Positions 33,626 through 42,739 of a stretch of 64,000 nucleotides of DNA are shown piece after piece. The translations under genes and the position numbers were made by a program. The stretch lies in NCBI GenBank assembly GCA_023418925.1, contig JAEZYS010000029.1, positions 1 to 64,000 of the forward strand, read 5' to 3'. The DNA comes from Bacillota bacterium (lineage in GTDB: Bacteria; Bacillota; Clostridia; Oscillospirales; Ruminococcaceae). A model generated the notes under the pieces. It did no database searches, had not been told where the DNA came from, and was given only the letters and a program-made list of their open reading frames with translations. Position 1 is the first letter of the stretch; every line of letters starts with the position of its first letter.

Positions 33626-35380
33626 TCAGTTATACTTCTTCATAACCTGATAAGCTGAATATACTACTCTTGACGCATTTGCAAGATACTTTCTTGTATT
33701 CTCATTTGCTACCTGAGAATTAACTTCAATAGCCTGACTTATTGTTTCTCTGCCAAGGTTAACCTGACTGTTATATATTGCATCAAGCTGTTTCATTGCA
33801 TCTTCTTCAAGGGCACTATAAACCTTCTTGAGGTCCATTACAGTGTTGTTTCTGATATCATCATAATTCTCAAGTGCAGAATCGATTATTCCTGTCTGCC
33901 TTCTTTTCCTAAGAATATTCTTGAATGATGAAATTGTAGTCACTGGGAAAGTCTGACCGTCAGGTGAACATGCAACACGCATTACAGACTGTGCTACAAG
34001 GGAATTGAAATCGTTAAGTGCAACATTTCCGAAAGCAGTCTGAGTATCTGCTGAAAGATTTGCAAGACCAAGTTTGTTTGAAATATGCTTACTTGTCTTT
34101 TCAAGAACCTTTGCAAGCTTCTTCTGATGTACTTCAATGCATTTTCTGTAAGCTTCCCCTACCTTATCCATGAGGAATGAATAGAAATGCTTTTCAATAT
34201 CTTCAGTGCTTGCAGTATTTCTGCATGCAAGGATGTCTTCTCTTAGTTTTGAAAAAAATTCATACATCCAGCCCTCTGCTTCCTGCTGCATTTCAGTTAT
34301 GCTAAGAATGACCTTAGGCTTATTAGCTTCAAGTGCAGATGCAAGCTCACTGCACTCATGGTCAAGGTCGTCTGCCATTGCATCAAGCTTTTTGTTGTCA
34401 AGCTCGAGCATTTCAGAAATCATATGAATTCTTGTTGCTGTATCTCTCAGCATCAGGTTAAGCATTGTAAGAACTCTCTGTGTTCTTATAACATCCTTCT
34501 GCAAAATAATTTCACGCTTTAAAGATACCTCAAATTTCAGGAACTCATTTTCATAGAAATCCTGGAATCCCTTGATGTCAGGTCTGTTAAGGCCTATTTT
34601 ACGTCTGTATTCATCTATACCGCTGATACCATACACATAGCAGTTTGGAATGATTGCCTCACAGCGTTCATTGATTCGTCTGATAATTTTTTTGATATCA
34701 TCCTTTGTTTCCATTGCATCAATCATATTTACAAGAACATAAAGCTTGCTGAAGCTCTGCTGCTTGATATGTGTTGCAAGGAACATCTGCTCTGTTTCTG
34801 AAAATGGTGATAATGCACTTGCTACATAAATAACTGCGTCAGCATTGACAAGGTAATTCTGAACTTGCTTGTCAAGATCATCAAGGTCACTAAGACCGGG
34901 AGTATCAACTATTCTAATTTCTTTAAGAATCTTTGCATTATCTTTGATATCAATGTAATCAATCTTATCCGGAAAAGCATTAATTAGCTTTTCAAGTTTT
35001 TCTCTTGCAAGATCCTCAGGTGCAAGGGCAATTCTCTGTCCGTTGTTAAGAACCGCTTCCGCACTCGGATACTCACCATAGGAAATTGAATTGATTGTAA
35101 GAGTTTCAGGAGCAACATTGACAGGAGCAATTGCCTTGCCGAGAATTGCGTTAATTACAGTACTCTTTCCTCTTTTAAAATCACCTAGAACAACAAGTGA
35201 GAAAGGCTCTGTTCTTCTCTTTGTTATAGCTGTATTCCACTCTACAAGCCTTGAAGAAAACTCCTGACCAAGAATATTGCAAAGTTCTTTATCGTTAATA
35301 AGACGTTTAAGTTCGTTCTGAACACGCTCTATATCATTTTCAGCTGTTTCAAAACTGATAACCGGTTTGTTTTCACTCAT
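33626..35380 (-). CDS. Bacterial dynamin-like GTPase (second of pair)
   Basis: A 584-residue dynamin-family GTPase. G1 is GDFKRGKSTVINAILG near residue 67, a conserved Thr (switch) lies in APETLTINSISYG, G3 is DTPGLSDLDDL and G4 is VNMIDA. The remainder is a long helical stalk (for example MLELDNKKLDAMADDLDHEC). No clear membrane helix or glycine-rich paddle is visible, unlike its partner. Bacterial dynamins work in pairs on membranes, in fusion, repair or phage resistance. Its start lies one base after the stop of the M48-like gene. It is the third gene of a three-gene operon. Confidence 0.92.
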   Translation of the reverse strand: MSENKPVISFETAENDIERVQNELKRLINDKELCNILGQEFSSRLVEWNTAITKRRTEPFSLVVLGDFKRGKSTVINAILGKAIAPVNVAPETLTINSISYGEYPSAEAVLNNGQRIALAPEDLAREKLEKLINAFPDKIDYIDIKDNAKILKEIRIVDTPGLSDLDDLDKQVQNYLVNADAVIYVASALSPFSETEQMFLATHIKQQSFSKLYVLVNMIDAMETKDDIKKIIRRINERCEAIIPNCYVYGISGIDEYRRKIGLNRPDIKGFQDFYENEFLKFEVSLKREIILQKDVIRTQRVLTMLNLMLRDTATRIHMISEMLELDNKKLDAMADDLDHECSELASALEANKPKVILSITEMQQEAEGWMYEFFSKLREDILACRNTASTEDIEKHFYSFLMDKVGEAYRKCIEVHQKKLAKVLEKTSKHISNKLGLANLSADTQTAFGNVALNDFNSLVAQSVMRVACSPDGQTFPVTTISSFKNILRKRRQTGIIDSALENYDDIRNNTVMDLKKVYSALEEDAMKQLDAIYNSQVNLGRETISQAIEVNSQVANENTRKYLANASRVVYSAYQVMKKYN

Positions 35381-35381
35381 C

Positions 35382-36383
35382 TCAGGAATCCTCCTTTTCA
35401 GCGCCGATTATGATTTCGCACCTGACTTCAAGAGCCTGCTTGTTTACGGTATGAATCTCTGTCTTATTGAGGTCAGAACGCCAGTTGTATAGTATTTCAC
35501 AATTGAGGAATTCAAGTCCAGCATAAAATCTTCTCATACTTAAAGTTGAGGTAGGATCAATTGTTATATTTCTTGCAGGGGTAATATGTATTGTTTCATA
35601 GTTTTTAACCAGTTTTTCAAGATTAATTATGCTTCCCTTTCTGCCATAATAATCCTTGACTCCTTTTGTTTTCAGACTTGCAAACAGTTCAGGAAATTTC
35701 TCTGGTTCGTCACAGCAGATTATTCCTGCACGGTCACTTGTAACATCAGCAAGTCTTACCCACTCAGCAAGTGTATATTCCATCTGCCTGCTTATATTCT
35801 CAGACTGGCTTTCATCTGGTGGGATAAAGCCCTCTTCCTTTTTAAGTCCAAGGTAAGGCGCAGCCATATTATATATGCAGTGATTGTTCTGAATACGTCC
35901 GCATTCGCATCCTATTAGAAGCTGAAGTTCATCCGGTGAACATATAGTTTCAAGATCAGATGTTATTACAATGCACGGATCATAGCCCTCTATTGAAATA
36001 GAATAAATCTGACTACCATCACTTTCATTCTTTACATAAACAGTCGGAACGCTCATCTCCAGACGTTCTGCACATTTTTTTGTTGCTTCATATATTTCCG
36101 GGAATTTCAGTGATCCTGCAACACTTGTTGTATGGAAAAGCTTCTTGATTTTTGCAGGAATATCAGTTGTTACGAGGGCTTTATAAAGCTTGTTCCAGCC
36201 CGGAAGTGAATGTATTTTCTGTCTCATGGAATAATCAGCATCAAACGCATAATCCAATGCTCCGCCTACCATATGACTTTTAAAATCACGTGTTCTTGCT
36301 TTAAGATAATATGTAAAGCTGGTGTTAATATCTAACAATGGATTATTGTCCAGTAATGCACCAACGTCAATTGATTCACTCAT
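35382..36383 (-). CDS. M48-like protein lacking the zinc site
   Basis: A 333-residue protein resembling the peptidase M48 family: CIVITSDLETICSPDELQLL leads into IGCECGRIQNNHCIYNMAAP, which aligns with the usual I-G-H-E-x-G-H-I-x-N-x-H helix. Here the two zinc-binding His residues are Cys and Arg. Further on, LADVTSDRAGIICC takes the place of the E-x-x-x-D-R-A-G motif, with Asp for the third ligand Glu. It is therefore a pseudo-peptidase, probably a binding or scaffold protein. No membrane segment is evident. Several codon changes are involved, so this is not a read error. It lies between and tightly linked to two dynamin genes (34 and 1 bases). Confidence 0.8.
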   Translation of the reverse strand: MSESIDVGALLDNNPLLDINTSFTYYLKARTRDFKSHMVGGALDYAFDADYSMRQKIHSLPGWNKLYKALVTTDIPAKIKKLFHTTSVAGSLKFPEIYEATKKCAERLEMSVPTVYVKNESDGSQIYSISIEGYDPCIVITSDLETICSPDELQLLIGCECGRIQNNHCIYNMAAPYLGLKKEEGFIPPDESQSENISRQMEYTLAEWVRLADVTSDRAGIICCDEPEKFPELFASLKTKGVKDYYGRKGSIINLEKLVKNYETIHITPARNITIDPTSTLSMRRFYAGLEFLNCEILYNWRSDLNKTEIHTVNKQALEVRCEIIIGAEKEDS

Positions 36384-36417
36384 ATCTGAGGCCTCCCTGT
36401 TAATTGTTTTTTATCGA

Positions 36418-38472
36418 TTAGTACTCCAAAGCATCAGTAAGAGCTTTATGCAGATTATATGTCTCTGCAAGCAGACCTCCGGTGTATTCAGCAATGCTAT
36501 GGAGCTGTTCCTTTTCATTTTCAGACAGAGTGTTCTGTTCATTTTTCATTTGATTGAGTTTATCAAGAGTTTCCTGTGTATCACGGAGAATGATTTCTGT
36601 TTCATCTTCGATCTTGGATTTTAGACCTTCAAATGATGCAAATACTTGCTGACGTACTGTTTCGGAGAAGTCACTGTTGATCTTCATTTCATGGAACTGC
36701 TTTTTTACAGCAGTCTTGAAATTAGCCTTATACTTATCAATTCTTTCCTGAACAAGAATCTTGTCAACGGAAATCTTACCTGCAAATGTTCCGGCTATAC
36801 CAGCAATCGCCATAAGGCAAAGTGTAACAGGACCTCCGGCAGCAATGCCAAGGAAGCCGACAAGATATACTGCTGCATAGAATGTTGCATAGAATCCTGC
36901 AAGACCTGCAGCTCCGCCGAGAAGTGCGCCCTTGATTCCGGCTTCTCTGAATCCGATAAAGAATGCGCCTGTTCCGTATGTACCGATCGCAACACCGATA
37001 ATCTGGTCAACAACTCCGCCGTTTCTGTTCTTCTTTTCAGGAACATAGAACATTTCCTGAATTCTGCTGACGGATGCAAAGAATTCTTCTTCAAATGACT
37101 GGAGACGCTCAGCTTCATCGCTGAGGGCAATGTTGATTTCATTCTGAATCTGCTCACAGATAATCTGAGCCTTGTTCTCGATATGCTCCTTAATCTTTTC
37201 AGTAAGCTTAGCATAAACAATTTTAAGCTTATCCTTCTTAAGATCCTCTGCACCCATCTGGAAATCATCTATAACCTGCATAGCAGTTTCTTCGATTTCA
37301 ACCCAATATTTATCAAGAATAGGCTGGAGTCCCTTGAATACATTATTCGCAGCATTATTTATCTTAACAAATTCTTCACGCTTCTTGGTTCTGATATCTT
37401 CAATTTCTTCAATTGCAGATTCGTACTTTTCCATAAATACATCCTTCTGCATTATAAGGGCATTTTCACGGAGAATAATTGAGTTGATAATTTCAGAACC
37501 TGCGCTGATTATCTTATTAGCAAGAATCTGTAGAGTAATTGAACCTCTCTCCTGAGTAAGCATAGTTTCAAGTACACTTTCAAACTTAGGGAAGTTACTT
37601 TCTTCAAGCATAGCTATATCACCGCTCTGCTTTGCCATGAGAGCCTTCTTTGCATAAATACCTATAACCTTAGGTGTTCCTATCTTTCTCTTGTAAACAG
37701 CAAATTCCTTTGAATCCTCGCCCATTACAAGCTTAGCTTTCTGCATAACATAATTTTCAATTCTCTTGCCTACAGTAGCAACAATTCTGTCCTCATCCTC
37801 TTTGGAAAAAGTACCGAAACAGTTTACTGCAAAGATAATTCTTCCCATGTCACTGGTAAGCATTTTCTTTTCAAGGAATTCCTTTTCAAACTGTGAGAAA
37901 GGAGAGTTTGCACTGATAACAAAAACTGCAGCGTCAATTTCAGGTATTATCGATAATGTAACATTTGTCATCTGCTCATCATCGTTAAGACCTGGGGTAT
38001 CAATTATATCAACGTTATTTTTACAAAAATCAGTATCATAATAAACAGTTGCCTGCTTTACAGTTTCTGCCTTCATTTCTGATTCATAAGAAAGCTTGGT
38101 CACGTAATTTTCAAGCTGGTCAATAGCGACACGTTCACATGAACCGTTCTTATATTCTACTATTACATATGGAGTCTGGCTGTATGTAACTCTGTTAAGA
38201 GTGGCTGTAGCAGGCAATACGTCTGCCGGAAGAATTTCTTTGCCAAGAAGTGCATTGATAAGGGTACTCTTTCCCCTCTTGAATTCGCCAACAATAGCTA
38301 CTTCAAAATGCTCGTCGGCTACTTTCTCAATTGTATCCTTTATTGACTTTGATGTGTTGTTCAATGACAGAAAGTCACTGTACTCCTGCAACTGAGAGAG
38401 ACTATCAATCATACCTGTTACGGTATTGCGGAATGACTGATAACTACCATAGTTTATTTCTCCATGCATCAT
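36418..38472 (-). CDS. Bacterial dynamin-like GTPase with membrane segment (first of pair)
   Basis: A 684-residue dynamin-family GTPase. G1 is GEFKRGKSTLINALLG near residue 62, the switch region holds DVLPATATLNRVTYS, G3 is DTPGLNDDEQM and the G4 region is FAVNCFGT. The stalk helices run to about residue 480. A glycine-rich hydrophobic stretch (about 495-590: GAFFIGFREAGIKGALLGG, then FLGIAAGGPVTLCLMAIAGI) is the likely membrane paddle or anchor. A helical tail follows. It is the first gene of the operon, with a strong promoter about 100 bases upstream and GGAGGA near its double ATG start. Confidence 0.92.
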   Translation of the reverse strand: MMHGEINYGSYQSFRNTVTGMIDSLSQLQEYSDFLSLNNTSKSIKDTIEKVADEHFEVAIVGEFKRGKSTLINALLGKEILPADVLPATATLNRVTYSQTPYVIVEYKNGSCERVAIDQLENYVTKLSYESEMKAETVKQATVYYDTDFCKNNVDIIDTPGLNDDEQMTNVTLSIIPEIDAAVFVISANSPFSQFEKEFLEKKMLTSDMGRIIFAVNCFGTFSKEDEDRIVATVGKRIENYVMQKAKLVMGEDSKEFAVYKRKIGTPKVIGIYAKKALMAKQSGDIAMLEESNFPKFESVLETMLTQERGSITLQILANKIISAGSEIINSIILRENALIMQKDVFMEKYESAIEEIEDIRTKKREEFVKINNAANNVFKGLQPILDKYWVEIEETAMQVIDDFQMGAEDLKKDKLKIVYAKLTEKIKEHIENKAQIICEQIQNEINIALSDEAERLQSFEEEFFASVSRIQEMFYVPEKKNRNGGVVDQIIGVAIGTYGTGAFFIGFREAGIKGALLGGAAGLAGFYATFYAAVYLVGFLGIAAGGPVTLCLMAIAGIAGTFAGKISVDKILVQERIDKYKANFKTAVKKQFHEMKINSDFSETVRQQVFASFEGLKSKIEDETEIILRDTQETLDKLNQMKNEQNTLSENEKEQLHSIAEYTGGLLAETYNLHKALTDALEY

Positions 38473-38568
38473 AATCCTCCTAACTAATTTTAACAGAAAT
38501 GTAACTGTAATAAATAAATTTAAATAATTTTAACAAATTTATAAAATAATACTAATTTAAACGTATAA

Positions 38569-38598
38569 ATTATAACATAGCTTAATTATATCTGTCAA
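38569..38598 (-). promoter_or_regulatory. Promoter of the dynamin/M48-like operon
   Basis: On the minus strand TTGACA and TATAAT, both full consensus, with an 18-base gap, about 90 bases before the first start codon. Confidence 0.7.
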
Positions 38599-38715
38599 TT
38601 AAAATACATTTACATAAGTAATTTTCTACTTTTTGTTTATTTTATTGATATTTTTATGTATAATATAATAATAAAGTAAAACTAATTGAAATAAAAGCAA
38701 TATTCTACTAATTAG

Positions 38716-38760
38716 AAAACAGGAATACTAGCGTATGTGATACACTCATATTCCTGTTTT
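38716..38760. terminator. Terminator hairpin after the small membrane protein gene
   Basis: A 12-bp perfect stem (AAAACAGGAATA with its complement) around a 21-nt loop. On the minus strand it lies just after the 130-residue membrane protein gene. Confidence 0.7.
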
Positions 38761-38769
38761 TTATGTACA

Positions 38770-39162
38770 TTATATGAAATTCAGTATAGCAAAAAATAAT
38801 GCGGCAATTGCTAAAGCAATTTCACTGACAAGAAAAAGATTCCCTTTAAATGTAAAGCTATTGTCATCTTTTATTACGCCTTTATCTGCGTGCTCATCAA
38901 ACAGCAATACTATTTTATCTCCTCTCTTATACCTTTTTGTAAATGTGCCAGTATATTTATATACTGTTGTTTTTTTATGTTCTTCGTCCCTAAACTGTAC
39001 AATAGCAACCTTTTTTCTTTTCTCTCTATGCACATCAAGAATAATAGCATTGTATTCTGACATGTTTTGATATTCGATATAATTCTTTTCGGGAAGTTTT
39101 CTTCTGTTTACCTCAAGAAATACAAAAATCGCTATAAAAATTGCAGAAATTATCAGCAACAT
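38770..39162 (-). CDS. Small membrane protein, DUF3592-like
   Basis: A 130-residue protein with a hydrophobic helix at each end (about 1-17 and 105-130) and an extracytoplasmic beta-rich middle (YNAIILDVHREKRKKVAIVQ, KRGDKIVLLFDEHADKG). The layout recalls DUF3592-type membrane proteins. The ATG at 39162 follows AGAGGGA; an in-frame start 13 codons earlier has no site. It stands alone with its own terminator. No function is known. Confidence 0.7.
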   Translation of the reverse strand: MLLIISAIFIAIFVFLEVNRRKLPEKNYIEYQNMSEYNAIILDVHREKRKKVAIVQFRDEEHKKTTVYKYTGTFTKRYKRGDKIVLLFDEHADKGVIKDDNSFTFKGNLFLVSEIALAIAALFFAILNFI

Positions 39163-39220
39163 AGTATCCCTCTCTAATTCTTTTTCTGTACTATAACACA
39201 ATATAATAATAATGTCAATA

Positions 39221-39258
39221 AAAGGGCAGACCCGAATATTATATCGGATCTGCCCTTT
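39221..39258 (-). terminator. Terminator of the importer/exporter hybrid operon
   Basis: A 15-bp stem with one mismatch (AAAGGGCAGA-C-CCGA with its complement) and an 8-nt loop, directly after the solute-binding protein gene. Confidence 0.85.
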
Positions 39259-39261
39259 GTA

Positions 39262-41601
39262 TTATCTGGATTCGCTAAGGAAAATGCTTACTCTGTTCTG
39301 AATAAGTTCTGCAACTTCCTTTGAAGTCTTTTGACCTGCAAAGTATGCCCCAGATTCTTCATTTACTATTTTCAAGACTTCTTCAGAATAACTCATAGAA
39401 CTGTCAGCTGATGCAATGAGATTATTGATACAATCTATATCAGCCTGTGTTACATCTCTGAGTTTTATTTCCTGATTACCAACATAATAACTGCTGGATG
39501 CAGAGTAAACTATATTCTTTCCATCACCCTCATTGCCCTTGTCAGGATTAAGAGCCTTTTCAGCCAGCTTTTGATTTTCTGAAGTTTTAATTGAAAAATT
39601 ATATCTATCATACATACCTTCATCATCTTCTTCATGATTAAGGTAATACTTCAGGAAGTTATAGGCACCATCTGTATTCTTACCCTTTGACATTATTGCT
39701 AACTGAAAACTAAATGAAAATACAGGCTTCTTCTTGCCTTCACATGGGAATCCGACAAATGATACAGGTCCTCCAAACTCAGCTTCAGACTGTCTGACCT
39801 GATCATATCCGTAGATATATCCAGAGCTTAAAAGTGCCTTATTATCTAAAAATGCTGTTTGCTGATCTTGCCAGTAACTATCATCATATTTAGAAGACTC
39901 ATAGTCTACTTTGTCTTGAAACTGATTTGCATACTCAAGTAGTTTGATAAAGCTATCTGAATTAAATGTACACTCACCTTTTTCCCAGTCAATATATTCA
40001 TCACTTGTAAGAATTATAGCTTGGGTAAGGAAGTTTTCCTTAGTCATATCATAATTAAACATTGTTGCACCTTCAGGAAGCTTTGCAAGAGCTGCATTCA
40101 TCTCATCAAATGTCCATCCGTATTCACTGCCGATAAATTCTGTTTTACCAATCAGAGCATTTATTGAAAATGTCTTTGAAATAGAATAAAGCTTGCCATC
40201 TGTCTTAAGAGCTTCAATTGCATTAGGAACAAAATCATCCATATTTATTTCAGAATCATTTGCAAACTTTTCTGAAAGATCAGTAAGCATACCTTTTGAA
40301 GTATAGCTGCTTACAGGCATACCCATATCTATAAGAAGAAGATCAGGAACATTTCCTGCTGTAATATCGTTGTTAAGCTTGGTAAATCCGTTAAGATAAC
40401 CTTCTTCACTGGTATAATCGTTATATTCGCTGTAATCTGTAACTACAATTACACTATCTTCACTTGTCTTGTTGAATTCAATTATAGAATTTTTAAGATT
40501 GTAATCAAGATAACAACAGTAGAGGTTTATTACACTCTTTTCCTTAACATCTGCCGGGTCAAGTTTTGACATTCTTACTATCTTTGATTTACCTTCACCT
40601 TGCATAGAGTAATCATAAGAATATGCTAAAATATCACCATTGTCGAGAAAACAATAATTTGAAAGCGTTTCATCATTTATACCTGATGCTGTCCAGTTAA
40701 TAACCTCAGTTTTTGTCTGGGTTGCAATATCGTAGGAATACATTCTTCCATTTAAAGTGAAATAAAAATCATTTTCGTTATTTCCAGGAAAAATACCGTT
40801 TGACATAATGTCAAAACTGATGCTCTCACCAAATGCTTTTGTTCCGACGTCAATAGTCTTTAAAACAGAACTGTATTTATTGTTAGTGAAGTCATTCATA
40901 AGAACATATACTTTTCCGGTTTTATCAGTAACTATATTGTCTATGTAAGAATTTTCTCCGTTAGTAAGCTGGAACAGCAATTTCATATCCTTGTCAAATA
41001 CATAAACGGTCTGACCGTCACTACCATAGATGTTTCCATCTTTAGCAAACTTTATGTTGTTCATGTAGCCATTTTCATTTTCAAATTTTGTACTGGATAT
41101 TTCCTTTCCGTCTTTATCAAGTTTCTTCAAAATTGACTGTTCCTTATAATCTGAATAATCCTCCTTTGTATATGATGATTCTGTCATAAACAAAACTAAG
41201 TTGCCCTCTGTATCAAAATCAACACTACTTAAATAAGTACCTGCTTTTGATGTATAATTCTGCTCGTAGAGCTTTATTGTGTTCTGAACAGTTCCGTCAA
41301 TATTACAGATATTGAGGTAATATTCCTGTCCTGCCGTACCACCATACATGTTTATTTCTTCTTCACTTGAGCCATCTGGCATAGGTATATCCTTTGCCCC
41401 GAAAACATACAGAGTATCACCTTTACAAAGAACACGATCAATAGCTGTTATATCTGCACTAACGTTAAACTCGCTATACTTATACAAATTTTTAATTGTA
41501 TCAGCTGACACGGCCTTTTCCCCACAGGCTGCAAGCGGGATAATCATGAGCACAGCCATAATCAGGCACAAGCTGCTCTTTAAATACCTTGAAAACTTCA
41601 T
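39262..41601 (-). CDS. Solute-binding lipoprotein with N-terminal propeller-like domain
   Basis: A 779-residue surface lipoprotein, with lipobox IPLAAC. Residues about 45-365 look like a beta-propeller: repeated short strands such as GNLVLFMTESSY, GNIYGSDGQTVYVFDKDMKL and GKVYVLMNDFTNNKYSS. Residues about 375-779 are a family-1 extracellular solute-binding domain (LLLIDMGMPVSSYTSKGMLT, DGKLYSISKTFSINALIGKT, AYNFLKYYLNHEE). Ordinary binding proteins are ~430 residues, so the propeller is an added module. It is the last gene of an operon with two sugar-type permeases, a HlyD-like and a MacB-like protein. The ligand is unknown. Confidence 0.88.
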   Translation of the reverse strand: MKFSRYLKSSLCLIMAVLMIIPLAACGEKAVSADTIKNLYKYSEFNVSADITAIDRVLCKGDTLYVFGAKDIPMPDGSSEEEINMYGGTAGQEYYLNICNIDGTVQNTIKLYEQNYTSKAGTYLSSVDFDTEGNLVLFMTESSYTKEDYSDYKEQSILKKLDKDGKEISSTKFENENGYMNNIKFAKDGNIYGSDGQTVYVFDKDMKLLFQLTNGENSYIDNIVTDKTGKVYVLMNDFTNNKYSSVLKTIDVGTKAFGESISFDIMSNGIFPGNNENDFYFTLNGRMYSYDIATQTKTEVINWTASGINDETLSNYCFLDNGDILAYSYDYSMQGEGKSKIVRMSKLDPADVKEKSVINLYCCYLDYNLKNSIIEFNKTSEDSVIVVTDYSEYNDYTSEEGYLNGFTKLNNDITAGNVPDLLLIDMGMPVSSYTSKGMLTDLSEKFANDSEINMDDFVPNAIEALKTDGKLYSISKTFSINALIGKTEFIGSEYGWTFDEMNAALAKLPEGATMFNYDMTKENFLTQAIILTSDEYIDWEKGECTFNSDSFIKLLEYANQFQDKVDYESSKYDDSYWQDQQTAFLDNKALLSSGYIYGYDQVRQSEAEFGGPVSFVGFPCEGKKKPVFSFSFQLAIMSKGKNTDGAYNFLKYYLNHEEDDEGMYDRYNFSIKTSENQKLAEKALNPDKGNEGDGKNIVYSASSSYYVGNQEIKLRDVTQADIDCINNLIASADSSMSYSEEVLKIVNEESGAYFAGQKTSKEVAELIQNRVSIFLSESR

Positions 41602-41626
41602 TTAATAACACCTCATTTTAATTTTG

Positions 41627-42727
41627 TCACACGACATTGTTTGCTTTAATTCTGCTATTGTTCTTTTTGCTAAAGAGACGTTTACCTCCTTTTATTATGC
41701 TGATAAATATATTCTTACATTTATTCAGTATTTTCTTAGTATTCTTTCTGCACCATACAGCTCCGATGATCAGATAAATTACCACCGTCAATACTGTCGG
41801 AATCAGAAAGATAATTCTGTATTTAAACAGATTTGCAACATCCACTTCAGCAGCCCTTTGTGAGTTTTCCCAGAAAGGATAATAAACGTTGCTGTCAACA
41901 ATAAACTTTTTATTAAAGTTTTTTACAAAATTATTCATTACTTCTGCCGAAAACCTTTTAGAGCTTTCAATTACTGTATAGTCTTTATCCTTATCGCTTA
42001 ATGACAAAGACTTTACTGTAAGATCCTTTGCAAAGCTCTTGATAGGATTTGGCATACAAATTTCATACGCAGTTATCGATGCGTCCGTTCTCATATTGCA
42101 GTATGTATCAAAATACATGTAAATATGGGACTTTTCTCCGTATGTATAATTTATATATTTACTGTCAGGCCTTTTGTATATACCTGCAATTATAAACGGA
42201 TGTCCCTCAATGTTCATGGTCATTCCAATAATATCATTAGAGCCGAAAAGCTGCCATGCAAGATAATCGTCTATTATTACCCTGTCCTTCATCAGATCAT
42301 CGTCGTAAAAATAGCCACCTGAAATCATATCAAGCTGATGGAAAAGAAAATAATTGCCTGCTACAGCGCTGACATTTACATCTGCACTTTTTCCATCTTT
42401 ATCAACGCTCATTTCACCCTCAGTGCTGTATGCATCAGTCCATGAAACAGCATCAGTATTATCTGTAACATAAATAAGCGCCTCAGTCATAAGCTGTGTT
42501 TCAATTTGTGACCTTGCAGAATAGATTTTATACTTATCTATTTTTTTATCAGCTGAAAAGAAACATGATATGTATGAAAACTTACTGTAACTCTCGGTAG
42601 ACCATTTTTCCACTACATGCTGAGAATCAAATGAGTTTGCTATTGACGCTGAAATTATTGATAGAACTGCAAATATTATCAGGCAGACACAATTTGCAGA
42701 AATAATCAGTATGTGTTTTTTCTTCAT
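41627..42727 (-). CDS. MacB-like periplasmic-core membrane protein
   Basis: A 366-residue protein. One helix near residues 7-29, a large extracytoplasmic part (about 30-312) and a second helix near 318-340, then a very basic cytoplasmic tail. The middle resembles the MacB periplasmic core: AGNYFLFHQLDMISGGYFYD, RVIIDDYLAWQLFGSNDIIG, MTMNIEGHPFIIAGIYKRPD. True MacB/FtsX permeases have four helices; here only two remain, and there is no ATPase domain. It follows the HlyD-like gene by 12 bases, as MacA-MacB pairs do. It may be a scaffold rather than a transporter. Confidence 0.8.
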   Translation of the reverse strand: MKKKHILIISANCVCLIIFAVLSIISASIANSFDSQHVVEKWSTESYSKFSYISCFFSADKKIDKYKIYSARSQIETQLMTEALIYVTDNTDAVSWTDAYSTEGEMSVDKDGKSADVNVSAVAGNYFLFHQLDMISGGYFYDDDLMKDRVIIDDYLAWQLFGSNDIIGMTMNIEGHPFIIAGIYKRPDSKYINYTYGEKSHIYMYFDTYCNMRTDASITAYEICMPNPIKSFAKDLTVKSLSLSDKDKDYTVIESSKRFSAEVMNNFVKNFNKKFIVDSNVYYPFWENSQRAAEVDVANLFKYRIIFLIPTVLTVVIYLIIGAVWCRKNTKKILNKCKNIFISIIKGGKRLFSKKNNSRIKANNVV

Positions 42728-42739
42728 AAGGTATCAACC

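Noticed and set aside
36795..37268. 157-codon frame within the first dynamin gene
   Set aside because: Shadow frame rich in Arg/Ser/Leu without start site; the dynamin frame is intact throughout.
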